A stretch of DNA of 64,000 bases, from positions 558,001-622,000 of the forward strand of contig NC_014838.1 in the NCBI RefSeq assembly GCF_000175935.2. Reading direction: 5' to 3'. How positions within the stretch are numbered: the stretch's first letter is position 1; every line of letters starts with the position of its first letter. The notes under the pieces are model-generated. The model did no database searches, was not told the DNA's origin, and saw only the letters and a list, made by a program, of their open reading frames with translations. This DNA comes from Pantoea sp. At-9b (GTDB lineage: Bacteria > Pseudomonadota > Gammaproteobacteria > Enterobacterales > Enterobacteriaceae). Below are positions 51,583 to 61,365 of the stretch, one piece after another. A program made the position numbers and the translations under genes.

Positions 51583-52491
51583 ATGCGAACAACGGATACG
51601 TTACGCCTGCTGCTGCTGGCAGCCATCTGGGGAGCCAGTTTTTTGTTTATGCGCATTGCCGTCCCGGCATTGGGTGCCGTCAACACCGCGTTTCTGCGGG
51701 TGGTGTGCGGCAGCATCGGCCTGCTGGTGATTATGGCGGTGCTGAGAATGCCACTGCGTTTTGACGGCAAACTCCGCTGGGCGATGCTGCTCGGGGTGAT
51801 CAACTCCGGCTTGCCATTTCTGATGTATTGCCTCGCTGCGCGCGTGTTGCCTGCCGGTTATTCCGCCATCCTCAACGCCACCGCACCGCTGATGGGCGTT
51901 ATTATGGGCGCGGCCTTCTTTGCCGAGAAACTGACCTTCAAGAAAGTGCTGGGGATGGTGGCGGGTTTCGGCGGCATCCTGCTGATCAGCACCACCGGCG
52001 AAGCGCACCTGACTCAGGCGCTGGTGTTCGGTATTCTCGCTTGCCTGGTGGCGACCACCTGCTATGGTATGGCCGGTTTCCTCGCCAAACGCTGGATCGG
52101 CACACGTGGCGGTTTGGATGCCACTAAAGTGGCGTTTGGCAGCCAGTTGGGGGCCTCCTGCTTTCTGCTGCCGTTCTTTGCCGTCACCGCCCCGCAAACG
52201 GCAGCCAGCCAGTGGCAGATCCCGGAAGTCTGGGCCTGCATTCTGGCGGTAGGTTTTATCTGTACCGCGCTGGCTTACATTCTGTATTTCCGACTGCTGG
52301 CGGATATCGGCCCACTGCGTACCCTGACCGTTACCTTTCTGATCCCGCCTTTCGGCATTTTCTGGGGGTGGCTGGCACTGGGTGAGGAGTTAAATCAGGG
52401 ATTTACCGCTGGGGCATTGCTGATTGTCTGCGCGGTGTGGCTGGTGGTGAGCGCTGACCGGCCAGTGCCGGTGACCGCCAGCGCAAAATAA
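51583..52491 (+). CDS. EamA/DMT superfamily transporter
   Basis: A 302-residue inner-membrane protein with about ten hydrophobic helices in two EamA repeats. It begins LRLLLLAAIWGASFLFMRIA, and the second repeat is near FGILACLVATTCYGMAGFLA (about 149-168). These carriers export amino acids, metabolites or toxic compounds. ATG 51583 fits the family start. It is divergent from tetR, sharing a region with a perfect TetR operator, so it is a likely target and efflux partner of the hydrolase. Confidence 0.92.
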   Translation: MRTTDTLRLLLLAAIWGASFLFMRIAVPALGAVNTAFLRVVCGSIGLLVIMAVLRMPLRFDGKLRWAMLLGVINSGLPFLMYCLAARVLPAGYSAILNATAPLMGVIMGAAFFAEKLTFKKVLGMVAGFGGILLISTTGEAHLTQALVFGILACLVATTCYGMAGFLAKRWIGTRGGLDATKVAFGSQLGASCFLLPFFAVTAPQTAASQWQIPEVWACILAVGFICTALAYILYFRLLADIGPLRTLTVTFLIPPFGIFWGWLALGEELNQGFTAGALLIVCAVWLVVSADRPVPVTASAK

Positions 52492-52496
52492 CCCGG

Positions 52497-53387
52497 CTAC
52501 TTTTTACTGGCCGGTTTCATGCTGCGATTCAGATCCTGAATCCGCTTGATGGTTTTGACGGTGCGCGTCGCATTGGCCGACGCCACCGACAACATCAGCA
52601 TTTCCAGACAGACCAGCACCGTACCATGCAGCGGTATGCGGCCATCTTCGCCGCCACGTGGAACATTGATCACCACATCAGCTTCTTTGGCGAAAAATGA
52701 ATCCGGGGCATTGGTCAGCAAAATAATCGGAATGCCCAGACGTTTTGCTTCCTTAACGGTGGCGCTCCCTTCCCGGTGTGCCGATTTTTGCGCCATCATG
52801 ATCAACACATCACCGCGCTGTAAGGCGATAAGTTGTTCGGCCAACGCAATACCGGAGCGATTTAACGCAATGGCCGGAATACCGATACGCACAAATAAGC
52901 GACGGCTGTAATCCGCCAGCACACCCGAGGCATTAAGGCCAAATAAGCCCACCTGACGCGCTTCAATTAATAACGCAACGGCAGCGGCAATCGCCTGGCG
53001 ATTATGCGGTTCGGATAATGCATCGCAGGCACGTTTATGCCCGCCTAATACAAAATCGATGCCGGAATTCACATCGCAGGACAGTTCGCTGACGGTCGTC
53101 ACCATTTTTTCTTCAGAATTCATTACCGGACCAAACCACGCTTCCAGCGTTTTTTTTAAATCACGTAATCCGGCAAAACCTAATGCCTGCACCGCGCGCA
53201 CCACCGTGGCATCCGAGCTGTTCGTGGCCGCCGCAATCTCCATGGCTGTGGCTTCCACCACAGACTCACGATGTTCATGGATATAACGCACCACGGTTTG
53301 CAGTTGCGGTGAGAGCGTAGCAGCGCGTGCCCGATAGCGTTCACCCAGCACATCGACTCGATTTTTTATTTTATTTACTGACGCCAT
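52497..53387 (-). CDS. RpiR/MurR family regulator with SIS domain
   Basis: A 296-residue RpiR-type regulator. The N-terminal HTH_6 domain has LSPQLQTVVRYIHEHRESVV and ATNSSDATVVRAVQALGFAG (54-73). The C-terminal SIS domain has VGLFGLNASGVLADYSRRLF and GDVLIMMAQKSAHREGSATV (about 213-232), which bind a phosphosugar. It is convergent with the EamA gene (5-base gap) and divergent from the binding protein at 53726. The target is unknown. Confidence 0.92.
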   Translation of the reverse strand: MASVNKIKNRVDVLGERYRARAATLSPQLQTVVRYIHEHRESVVEATAMEIAAATNSSDATVVRAVQALGFAGLRDLKKTLEAWFGPVMNSEEKMVTTVSELSCDVNSGIDFVLGGHKRACDALSEPHNRQAIAAAVALLIEARQVGLFGLNASGVLADYSRRLFVRIGIPAIALNRSGIALAEQLIALQRGDVLIMMAQKSAHREGSATVKEAKRLGIPIILLTNAPDSFFAKEADVVINVPRGGEDGRIPLHGTVLVCLEMLMLSVASANATRTVKTIKRIQDLNRSMKPASKK

Positions 53388-53725
53388 TTTATGTCCGATC
53401 TGTTTGTTTTACATAAGATTGTTGCTACCTGGTGCGCATGCAACCACCCTACGCTGTAGTGATAAGAACGCCTTTCATCAACTAAAACTACAGGTAAATC
53501 AGCTAAAAAACCATGAGATTTACGCATGACAACTTATGTTATTCAATGAATTACATTAAAAATAACAAGGCGAAACTTGGGGATATTGCTGCTGTAGCAA
53601 ACCCCGTGTTTTTTACATTTACTACTACATTTCTTCATGTTTGAATGATTCTCAGTTACATTGAGGCGGCAGTCACTTACGTTTGCATGCAGGTGAAACC
53701 GGTAACGTTATGTTAGAGGCGAGCG
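53388..53725. other. Intergenic region between the RpiR-type gene and the binding protein
   Basis: About 340 AT-rich bases with no protein gene. It contains a rightward terminator-like hairpin (53579-53614) and the promoters of two divergent genes. TGAATGATTCTCAGTTACAT at 53640-53659 is loosely Fur-like but too weak to call. Confidence 0.4.
53579..53614 (+). terminator. Terminator-like hairpin in an intergenic leader
   Basis: GGGG (53579-53582) pairs with CCCC (53602-53605), and inside it TTGCT (53586-53590) pairs with AGCAA (53596-53600). After GTG comes a run of six T (53609-53614). It points rightward with no gene before it. It may attenuate the 53726 gene or end a small RNA. Confidence 0.45.
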
Positions 53726-54853
53726 TTGAATTCTAAGATGTTAATCACCAGGCCATTACGTGGAGTAATGGCCCTGTTTTTGCTGCTACTGAGCAGTAGC
53801 GCGCTGGCAAAAACCATTACCGATATCGATGGTAATCAGGTCACCCTGCCCGATCACCCGCAGCGCATCGTGCTGGGCGAGAGCCGTATGCTGTATACGC
53901 TGGCGATGCTGGCACCGGACAACCCGTTCCAGCATATCGTGGGTTGGCCGCAGGATCTGAAGAAGTATGACAGCCAGACCTGGAACATTTTTGCGCAGCA
54001 GTTTCCGCAGATGCTGAAGATCCCGACGCTGGGTGCCGGTGGCATCAATGATATTAACCCGGAGCAGGTGCTGGCGTTAAAACCGGATGTGGTGATCCTG
54101 CCCAGTCTGGCACGCTATGACGATGCCGATTTACGACTGGCGGCGATGCTGAAAGCGGCGCACATTCCGGTAGTGAAAATCGACCTGCGCGTGCATTTGT
54201 TGCAGAACACCACGCGCAGTGTAGAGATCTTCGGTGAGGTGCTGAACCAGCAGGCGCGAGCCAACGCCTTCAATGCATTCTACCGCGCGCATTTACAGGT
54301 GATTGAGCAGCGTCTGGCAAGCTATCAGGGGCCAAAACCAACGGTGCTGCTGCAACTGCATCTCGGACGGCGCAACGAATGCTGCGTCACCGCCGTGAAA
54401 GGCAGCCTCGGTGAGCTACTGAATGCCGCCGGGGGCGACAATATCGCCAGTAAAACCGTGCAGGGGGTGTTTGGTCGTCTGAGTGAAGAGACGGTGATCG
54501 CCACGCAACCGCAATATTATATCGCGACCGGTGCGGGGGATAACGACGCGCAAAGCGCGCTGAAGTTAGGCCCGGCGATTGCGCCCGAGGCAGTGCAAAG
54601 CAGCTTCAACGCCATGACAGCGAAACAGAACGGTCTGCGCGAACTGAAAGCCTTGCATAACGGCCATGCGGCGGTGATTTGGATGAACTTCTACCTGAGT
54701 CCGTGGCATATCGCCGCCACCGAGTTTATGGCGAAGACGCTGTACCCGGAACTGTTTCACGATGTCGAACCTGAGCAAACGCTGAAGCAAATCTTCCACG
54801 ACTATCTGCCAATTCCGTTCAGCGGCACCTATTTCCTTCAGCCCCATCCGTGA
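53726..54853 (+). CDS. Periplasmic metal-chelate/siderophore binding protein (BtuF/FecB type)
   Basis: A 375-residue ABC binding protein of the class III (BtuF/FhuD) fold. The signal peptide is LITRPLRGVMALFLLLLSSSALA. ITDIDGNQVTLPDHPQRIVL, INPEQVLALKPDVVILPS and GSLGELLNAAGGDNIASKTV are family blocks; NECC (about 211-214) is an unusual adjacent Cys pair. The start is likely TTG 53726, with AGAGG 6 bases before it; ATG 53738 is the alternative but has no ribosome site. It probably binds a ferric siderophore or metal complex. No permease or ATPase gene is adjacent. Confidence 0.85.
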   Translation: MNSKMLITRPLRGVMALFLLLLSSSALAKTITDIDGNQVTLPDHPQRIVLGESRMLYTLAMLAPDNPFQHIVGWPQDLKKYDSQTWNIFAQQFPQMLKIPTLGAGGINDINPEQVLALKPDVVILPSLARYDDADLRLAAMLKAAHIPVVKIDLRVHLLQNTTRSVEIFGEVLNQQARANAFNAFYRAHLQVIEQRLASYQGPKPTVLLQLHLGRRNECCVTAVKGSLGELLNAAGGDNIASKTVQGVFGRLSEETVIATQPQYYIATGAGDNDAQSALKLGPAIAPEAVQSSFNAMTAKQNGLRELKALHNGHAAVIWMNFYLSPWHIAATEFMAKTLYPELFHDVEPEQTLKQIFHDYLPIPFSGTYFLQPHP

Positions 54854-54858
54854 TGCCC

Positions 54859-54878
54859 GGTCGCCAGCAATGGCGACC
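54859..54878 (+). terminator. Hairpin after the binding-protein gene
   Basis: GGTCGCC (54859-54865) and GGCGACC (54872-54878) form a perfect 7-base-pair stem with loop AGCAAT, six bases after the stop. No T-run follows. It may stabilise the mRNA end or cause partial termination. Confidence 0.45.
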
Positions 54879-54913
54879 TCACCCCACCTGCGCCAAAATT
54901 TCCTGCACCGTAG

Positions 54914-54923
54914 TCTATGCTTG
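54914..54923 (+). promoter_or_regulatory. Possible RpoS-type extended -10 for treZYX
   Basis: TCTATGCTTG resembles the extended -10 of stress sigma factor promoters (KCTAYACTTA, 8 of 10). It lies about 110 bases before treZ. Stress control would fit a trehalose operon; the match alone is modest. Confidence 0.35.
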
Positions 54924-55033
54924 TTTTTCACAGGCTAATCCCTGACCACCCCGGAATTTATAGCTCGCATTACCGTATTAGAAACTGTGCGATGTCGTTG
55001 ACTGCTCACTTCTGGAACCAGCGAGGCGATAAA

Positions 55034-56815
55034 ATGGAGTCCAATACCTTTAGCAAACGTTGGGGTGCTGAGTATGCACCTGACGGCAGTGTCCGCTTTC
55101 GTCTCTGGGCCTCGGGCCAGCGCAGCGTCACATTGCGTCTGGCAGGCGATGATCATGTGATGCAAGCCTGCGGCGATGGCTGGTTTACCTGGCAGGAACA
55201 CCATGTCGCACCCGGCACGCCTTATCAGTATCTGCTGGCGGATGGCACGCTGGTGCCCGATCCCGCGTCACGCGCGCAACGGTCCGATGTGAATGGCCCC
55301 TCGCTGGTGATTGATCCCAACCACTATCACTGGCAGCACCGCAACTGGACAGGACGCCGCTGGGAAGAGAGCGTGATCTACGAGCTGCATATCGGCACCT
55401 TCACGCCACAGGGCACCTTTCAGGCCGCCATCACCAGGTTACCGCAGTTGGCTGAACTGGGCATCACCATGATTGAGTTGCTGCCGGTGGCGCAGTTTGG
55501 TGGCAACCGTGGCTGGGGCTATGACGGCGTGCTGCTGTACGCTCCCCACTCTGCCTATGGCACTCCCGATGATCTGCGCGCGCTGGTTGATGCCGCGCAC
55601 GGTCTGGGTATCTCAGTGGTGCTGGATATTGTCCTCAACCACTTTGGCCCGGAAGGTAATTATCTGCCGCGGCTGTCGCCCAATTTTTTCGACAAGGAAC
55701 GGATGACGCCATGGGGCGCAGGCATTGCCTATGATGTTGAAGCCGCACGTCAATACATCGTCGAAGCACCGCTCTACTGGCTGACCGAGTTCCGCTTGGA
55801 TGGCCTGCGCTTTGACGCCATCGACCAGATCAAAGATCCCTCGACGCGCCATGTGTTGCCTGACATTGCTGAACGTATTCGTCACACCATCACCGACCGG
55901 CAGATTCATCTCACCACCGAAGACAGCCGTAACGTTATTTTTCTGCATCCTCGCAGCCCGGATGGCAGCGCACCGCTGTTCACCGGCGAGTGGAATGATG
56001 ACTTCCATAACGCGATACATGTGCTCGCTACCGGTGAAACCCATGCTTACTACGCAGATTTTGCCGAGCAGCCGGAGAAATGGCTCGCCCGCATCCTGAC
56101 CCAGGGCTTTGCTTATCAGGGCGAAGTCTCACCCCACAGTGGCAAGCCGCGCGGCGTGGACAGCTCCGCGCAACCGCCCGTCGCTTTTGTCGATTTTATT
56201 CAGAACCATGACCAGGTAGGCAACCGCGCTCAGGGTGACCGTCTGCTTACCCTTGCTGGTCAAGATCGTACTCAGGCGTTGTATGCCACTTTGCTGCTTT
56301 CCCCGCATATCCCGTTGCTGTTTATGGGTGAGGAGTATGGCGAGACGCAGCCGTTCCTGTTCTTCACCGATTTTCACGGTGAACTGGCTAAAGCGGTACG
56401 TGAGGGGCGTGCCCGCGAGTTTACCGGCCATGCCGGACATGCGGCTGACAGCGTGCCGGACCCCAATGCGCGCCAAACCTTCGAGATGTCAAAACTGGAC
56501 TGGGCCAAAACCCACCAGCATGCAGGCCAGGCGTGGCTGGCGTTGACCCGGCATCTGTTGACATTGCGGCAGCAGCATATCGTGCCGTTGCTGCCTGACA
56601 CGCCAGCAGGGCACATCATCGCCACCGCGCCAGGTTTGGTGGCCGTCAGCTGGCATTTCCCACGCGGCAGCTTATCGCTGGCGCTGAATGTCGGCGAGCA
56701 GCCCCAGCCGCTGCCCGCGTTGCCCGGCACCACCCTGTTTGCCTCATCAGCGGAAACCGCAATCTTGCCACCCAATGCGGTGCTGGTTCGTCTGACGCAG
56801 GGGGAAACACCATGA
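55034..56815 (+). CDS. treZ: Malto-oligosyltrehalose trehalohydrolase TreZ
   Basis: A 593-residue GH13 enzyme that frees trehalose from malto-oligosyltrehalose. An N-terminal carbohydrate-binding-like domain (KRWGAEYAPDGSVRFRLWAS) precedes the catalytic barrel: VIYELHIGTFTPQGTF, GGNRGWGYDGVLLYAPHSAY, VVLDIVLNHFGPEGN, DGLRFDAID with the nucleophile Asp, TTEDSRN with the acid Glu, and FIQNHDQVGN. The ATG at 55034 has GAGG 7 bases upstream and fits the family start. It overlaps treY by four bases (ATGA). With treY and glgX it turns glycogen into trehalose, an osmoprotectant. Confidence 0.95.
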   Translation: MESNTFSKRWGAEYAPDGSVRFRLWASGQRSVTLRLAGDDHVMQACGDGWFTWQEHHVAPGTPYQYLLADGTLVPDPASRAQRSDVNGPSLVIDPNHYHWQHRNWTGRRWEESVIYELHIGTFTPQGTFQAAITRLPQLAELGITMIELLPVAQFGGNRGWGYDGVLLYAPHSAYGTPDDLRALVDAAHGLGISVVLDIVLNHFGPEGNYLPRLSPNFFDKERMTPWGAGIAYDVEAARQYIVEAPLYWLTEFRLDGLRFDAIDQIKDPSTRHVLPDIAERIRHTITDRQIHLTTEDSRNVIFLHPRSPDGSAPLFTGEWNDDFHNAIHVLATGETHAYYADFAEQPEKWLARILTQGFAYQGEVSPHSGKPRGVDSSAQPPVAFVDFIQNHDQVGNRAQGDRLLTLAGQDRTQALYATLLLSPHIPLLFMGEEYGETQPFLFFTDFHGELAKAVREGRAREFTGHAGHAADSVPDPNARQTFEMSKLDWAKTHQHAGQAWLALTRHLLTLRQQHIVPLLPDTPAGHIIATAPGLVAVSWHFPRGSLSLALNVGEQPQPLPALPGTTLFASSAETAILPPNAVLVRLTQGETP

Positions 56816-59238
56816 CCGTCCCAACCGCCACTTATCGCTTGCAGTTTCGTGACGGCATGACGTTTGCGCGTGCCGCCAGCCTGGTGCCTTATCTGAAAAA
56901 ATTAGGCGTGAGCCATTTGTATGCCTCACCGATCTTCACCGCGACCACCGATTCCACCCACGGCTATGATGTCACCCATGCCACGCAGATCGATCCCACA
57001 CTGGGTGGGCGCATGGGGTTTAATCGCCTGGTGCAGACGCTGAAGCATGCCGGGATGGGGCTGATCCTCGATATCGTCCCAAATCACATGGCGGCGTCGC
57101 TGGAAAACCTGTGGTGGCGCGATGTGATCGTGCATGGCGAACACAGCCGCTACGCGCATTTTTTCGATGTTGACTGGTCGCGCCCGTTGACGTTGCCGTT
57201 CCTCGGCGCGCCTTTTGCTGAGGTACTGGCAAAGGGTGAAATCAGCGTCAAAGCCGATCCGCACACCGGCTTACCCGCGCTGGCGTATTACGACAATCTC
57301 TACCCGCTGGCGCTGGATAGCTGGCAGGGGCTGAATCTGCAGGACAAGGCCGACATTGCCACGTTGCACGAACGCCAGCCTTACCGGCTGATGAGCTGGA
57401 CCGATGCACCGCGTGACCTCTCGTACCGCCGTTTCTTCGAAATCACCGGGCTGGTGGGGGTACGGGTCGAACATCCCGAGGTGTTTGACGCCACCCACGC
57501 GTTAATTCTGGAACTGGTGCACAGCGGAGACGTGGCGGGGTTGCGCATCGATCATATCGATGGCCTGGCCGACCCTAAAGGGTATCTGGAACGGTTGCGT
57601 CAGCAGGCCGGACCGACGTGCTATATCACGGTAGAAAAAATCCTGGCGGGCAAGGAAGCGCTGGCGGCAGACTGGCCGGTATCCGGCACCACCGGCTACG
57701 AGTTTATCGCCGCCCTGACCGATGCGCTGATCGCCAGCCGCGGCGTTGCGGCGCTGCGCCACGCTTACAATGCGATGACCGGCAAGTCATTGAATATGGC
57801 AGCTGAATTACGCGCAGCGAAAACCTTAATGGTTGATCGGAATTTCGAGGGCGAATTTACCCGGCTGCTGGCCCTGGCGCAGCAACTGATCAGCGATGAT
57901 GCGCTGGAGAACGATTTGCGGGAATTGCTGCTGGCCTTCCCGGTGTATCGTACCTATGCCACCGCCGAGGGTTTACCGGCGAGCGATGAGCAACTGCTGC
58001 AAAACATTGTGGCGCAAATCGGTGCTGACACCCCTCTGACACGGCTGTTTCGCGGTACGGCCCCGGATGAGGCCACCGCGCTGTTTCGCACCCGTTTTCA
58101 ACAACTCAGCGGCCCATTGATGGCGAAATCAGTGGAAGATACCCTGTTCTTCCGTCAGAGCGTGGCGCTGGCGTTGAATGAGGTCGGGGCTGAGCCGCTG
58201 GCATCTGACTTCTCTCCCGCTCGGTTCCACCGCGCGATGCAGGCGCGACGCCAACAGCAGCCCGCCGGACTCTCCAGCACCTCCACCCACGACACCAAGC
58301 GCGGCGAAGATGCCCGTGCCCGCTTATACGCCCTCAGTGAAGCGCCGGAACGCTGGGCTGCTGCCGTGGCGCGCTGGCGGCACATGCATCAATCGTTTGT
58401 CCAGCCGCTGCGTGATGGTCCGGCCCCGGAACCGGCAGTGGAGTGGTTGCTGTATCAGGCGCTGGCGGGCGTGTGGCCGGTGCAGCTCAAACCCGATGAC
58501 CACGCGGCATTGCAGGCGCTGGAAGCACGCTTTATCGCCTTTGTCGAAAAAGCCCTGCGCGAAGCGAAGCTGCGTACCGACTGGGCAGAGGACAACCAAC
58601 GTTATGAACAGACGGTGCTGGCCTACGCCCGTCAGTTGCTGTCACCCGCCAACACGGCGTTTTTGCAGGATTTCACTGCCACGCTGCAACCCTTTATCCA
58701 TGCCGGGCTGGCAAACAGCCTGAGCCAGACGCTGATCAAGCTGACGGCACCGGGCGTGCCTGATATCTATCAGGGCAGCGAAGCGCTGAACTTCAGTCTG
58801 GTCGATCCTGATAACCGTCAGCCACCCGATTTTGCCCAACTGCAACAGATGCTGGCTGAACCGGCACCCTACAGCTGGCTGAATGGGCAGCTCAAACAAC
58901 GGGCAATCGCCACCTTGTTACCTCTGCGCCAGCAACACGCGCAGTTGTTTCACGCCGGAGATTATCTGCCGCTGGCGACCACCAACGACGAGGTGATCGC
59001 CTTCGCGCGCACCGACGGCGTAGCGACGTTGATTGTGGTGGTGCCGCGCCTGCCGCTCACGACCTTTAACGGCCATCTGCCGCATCCGCTCACCCGTGCA
59101 CCGATTGCCCTGCCCGCCGCGCTGGCCGCACGCCGCTATCGTGACGTGCTGAATGGTGGCGAGTTTGCCGTGGACGATACGCTCAGCAGCGAGGAGCCTT
59201 ACCTGGTTTTATTCAACATCAGTTCAGAGATTGCGTAG
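56812..59238 (+). CDS. treY: Malto-oligosyltrehalose synthase TreY
   Basis: An 808-residue GH13 enzyme that turns the reducing-end alpha-1,4 link of malto-oligosaccharides into alpha-1,1. TATYRLQFRDGMTFARAASL, LGVSHLYASPIFTATTDSTH, GYDVTHATQIDPTLGG and ILDIVPNHMA are TreY-specific; GLRIDHIDGLADPKGYLERL holds the nucleophile Asp, TVEKIL the acid Glu, and STSTHDTKRGED the late motif. The start overlaps the treZ stop. It supplies the substrate of TreZ from linear glucans trimmed by GlgX. Confidence 0.95.
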   Translation: MTVPTATYRLQFRDGMTFARAASLVPYLKKLGVSHLYASPIFTATTDSTHGYDVTHATQIDPTLGGRMGFNRLVQTLKHAGMGLILDIVPNHMAASLENLWWRDVIVHGEHSRYAHFFDVDWSRPLTLPFLGAPFAEVLAKGEISVKADPHTGLPALAYYDNLYPLALDSWQGLNLQDKADIATLHERQPYRLMSWTDAPRDLSYRRFFEITGLVGVRVEHPEVFDATHALILELVHSGDVAGLRIDHIDGLADPKGYLERLRQQAGPTCYITVEKILAGKEALAADWPVSGTTGYEFIAALTDALIASRGVAALRHAYNAMTGKSLNMAAELRAAKTLMVDRNFEGEFTRLLALAQQLISDDALENDLRELLLAFPVYRTYATAEGLPASDEQLLQNIVAQIGADTPLTRLFRGTAPDEATALFRTRFQQLSGPLMAKSVEDTLFFRQSVALALNEVGAEPLASDFSPARFHRAMQARRQQQPAGLSSTSTHDTKRGEDARARLYALSEAPERWAAAVARWRHMHQSFVQPLRDGPAPEPAVEWLLYQALAGVWPVQLKPDDHAALQALEARFIAFVEKALREAKLRTDWAEDNQRYEQTVLAYARQLLSPANTAFLQDFTATLQPFIHAGLANSLSQTLIKLTAPGVPDIYQGSEALNFSLVDPDNRQPPDFAQLQQMLAEPAPYSWLNGQLKQRAIATLLPLRQQHAQLFHAGDYLPLATTNDEVIAFARTDGVATLIVVVPRLPLTTFNGHLPHPLTRAPIALPAALAARRYRDVLNGGEFAVDDTLSSEEPYLVLFNISSEIA

Positions 59239-59283
59239 GTTGCGCAGCCCTGCGCACCCGGATAATGAAAAGGAGAGGGAACC

Positions 59284-61365
59284 ATGTCACACGCCAGGCC
59301 TTCTGTGATTACCGCCGGTTACAGCTACCCGCTGGGAGCCAATTTTGATGGTGATGGGGTCAACTTCGCGCTGTTCTCCGCTCACGCAGAACGCGTCGAA
59401 CTTTGCCTGTACGATGACAGCGGACAGCATGAAATCGCCAGGTTTGATCTGCCGGAGTACACCCATGAAGTCTGGCATGGCTATATCCCCGGACTGCAAC
59501 CCGGCGCACTGTACGGTTATCGCGTGCACGGTCCGTTTGAACCGGAAAATGGTCACCGTTTTAACCCGCACAAGCTGCTGCTGGACCCCTACGCGCGCGA
59601 TCTCTGGGGGAATATCGCCTGGAACGAGGCGCATTTCGCCTACGATTTACATCATGACGGCGAAGACAAGGATTTGACGTTTGATACCCACGACAGCGCC
59701 GCCTGGACGCCAAAATGTCGGGTCATCGATCCGAACGAATTTGACTGGCACGACCAAAACCGCCCCATCATCCCCTGGTCGCAGGCGATTATTTATGAAA
59801 CCCACGTCAAAGGCTTTACCCAGTTGAATTCCGCCATTCCTGAGGCGCTGCGCGGCACCTATGACGGTATGTCGCATCACGCCTCGGTCGACTACCTCAA
59901 AAGCCTCGGCGTCACCTCGGTTGAGTTGTTACCGGTGCACTGGTTTCCCGACGATCAACATTTGCTGGATAAGGGGCTGAAAAATTTCTGGGGTTACAAC
60001 ACGCTGAACTTCTTCTCCCCTGCGGCACGCTATTTTGGCCCGCGCGGTATTCAGGGATTTCGCGATATGGTGCGCGCGCTGCACGATGCCGGTATCGAGG
60101 TGATTCTTGATGTGGTGTATAACCACACCGCAGAAGGCAACGAACTGGGCCCGACCCTGTCGTTTAAAGGGATCGACAACTACTCCTACTACCGTACCCT
60201 GGCCGATCAGCATCGCTATTACGTGAATGACACCGGCACCGGTAACACCGTCAACACGTCGCATCCCCGGGTGTTACAGATGATCATGGATTCGCTACGT
60301 TATTGGGCTGAATCGATGCATATCGATGGTTTTCGCTTCGATCTTGGCACCATTCTCGGGCGTGAACCCGGAGGGTTCGATCCGCGCGGCGGCTTTTTTG
60401 ATGCGATGACCCAGGACCCGGTATTAGGGAAACTGAAACTGATTGGCGAACCCTGGGATATTGGACCGGGGGGTTATCAGGTTGGCGCATTCCCCCCCGG
60501 CTGGGCCGAGTGGAACGACAAATATCGCGATACGGTGCGTGAATACTGGAAAGGCGACAATGTTTCCAGCGACTTTGCCGCGCGCCTGCTGGGTTCCGGC
60601 GACCTCTACGATCAACGCGGCCGCCGCCCGTGGGCCAGCATCAACTTTATCACCGCCCATGACGGCTTCACCCTGAATGACCTGGTGTCATACAACGAAA
60701 AACACAACGAAGCCAACGGCGAAGAGAACAACGACGGTCACAACGACAACCGGTCGTACAATTATGGCGCGGAAGGCCCGACCGATGAGCCACAAATCAA
60801 TGCGGTGCGTGAACGGCAGAAACGCAATTTTCTCGCCACCCTGCTGTTTTCCCACGGCACGCCAATGCTGCTGGCTGGTGACGAGTTTGGCCGCAGCCAG
60901 ATGGGCAATAACAACGGCTACTGTCAGGACAGTGAAATCTCGTGGGTTCACTGGGATAACCTGCCCGCCAGTGCGGATGCGCTACGCGAATTTACCCGCC
61001 AGCTTATCCGGCTGCGCGCCAGCCAGCCGCTGCTGCACCGCGAGAACTGGCGCGATGGTATGGTGCTTGAATGGTTCAACGCGGGCGGCGGTCTGCAACA
61101 GTCAGAGCACTGGGAAGAAGGCACCACGCTCGGCATGTATATCGGTCGTCCCGACCTGCAAACCGTTGAGGGTATCTGGCATGACGTGCTGATGTTGTTT
61201 AATCCGTTTGAAGGCAATGTGCCGTTCCGTATCCCGCAATTTGGTGAAGGGGGCTGGGTACTGGAACTGAGTACCAGCGATAACTATCAACCCGGCCTGG
61301 TGATCACCAAAGAGAAGGACTTTGAGCTGGAAGGTCGTAGCCTCGCGCTGTTCAGACGCCCTTAA
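59284..61365 (+). CDS. glgX: Glycogen debranching enzyme GlgX/TreX
   Basis: A 693-residue isoamylase-type debranching enzyme (GH13_11). SYPLGANFDGDGVNFALFSAHAERVELCLYD is the N-terminal binding domain. FWGYNTLNFFSP, VILDVVYNHTAEGN, DGFRFDLGTILGRE with the nucleophile Asp, LIGEPWDIGPGGYQ with the acid Glu, and FITAHDGFTLNDLVSY follow. AAGGAG lies before the ATG. In trehalose operons this protein (often named TreX) releases linear chains for TreY and TreZ. Its last codons overlap the convergent LysR gene by 14 bases. Confidence 0.95.
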   Translation: MSHARPSVITAGYSYPLGANFDGDGVNFALFSAHAERVELCLYDDSGQHEIARFDLPEYTHEVWHGYIPGLQPGALYGYRVHGPFEPENGHRFNPHKLLLDPYARDLWGNIAWNEAHFAYDLHHDGEDKDLTFDTHDSAAWTPKCRVIDPNEFDWHDQNRPIIPWSQAIIYETHVKGFTQLNSAIPEALRGTYDGMSHHASVDYLKSLGVTSVELLPVHWFPDDQHLLDKGLKNFWGYNTLNFFSPAARYFGPRGIQGFRDMVRALHDAGIEVILDVVYNHTAEGNELGPTLSFKGIDNYSYYRTLADQHRYYVNDTGTGNTVNTSHPRVLQMIMDSLRYWAESMHIDGFRFDLGTILGREPGGFDPRGGFFDAMTQDPVLGKLKLIGEPWDIGPGGYQVGAFPPGWAEWNDKYRDTVREYWKGDNVSSDFAARLLGSGDLYDQRGRRPWASINFITAHDGFTLNDLVSYNEKHNEANGEENNDGHNDNRSYNYGAEGPTDEPQINAVRERQKRNFLATLLFSHGTPMLLAGDEFGRSQMGNNNGYCQDSEISWVHWDNLPASADALREFTRQLIRLRASQPLLHRENWRDGMVLEWFNAGGGLQQSEHWEEGTTLGMYIGRPDLQTVEGIWHDVLMLFNPFEGNVPFRIPQFGEGGWVLELSTSDNYQPGLVITKEKDFELEGRSLALFRRP

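Noticed and set aside
53640..53659. Possible Fur box before the siderophore-type binding protein
   Set aside because: Only the stretch AATGATTCTCA recalls the consensus; the other half does not match.
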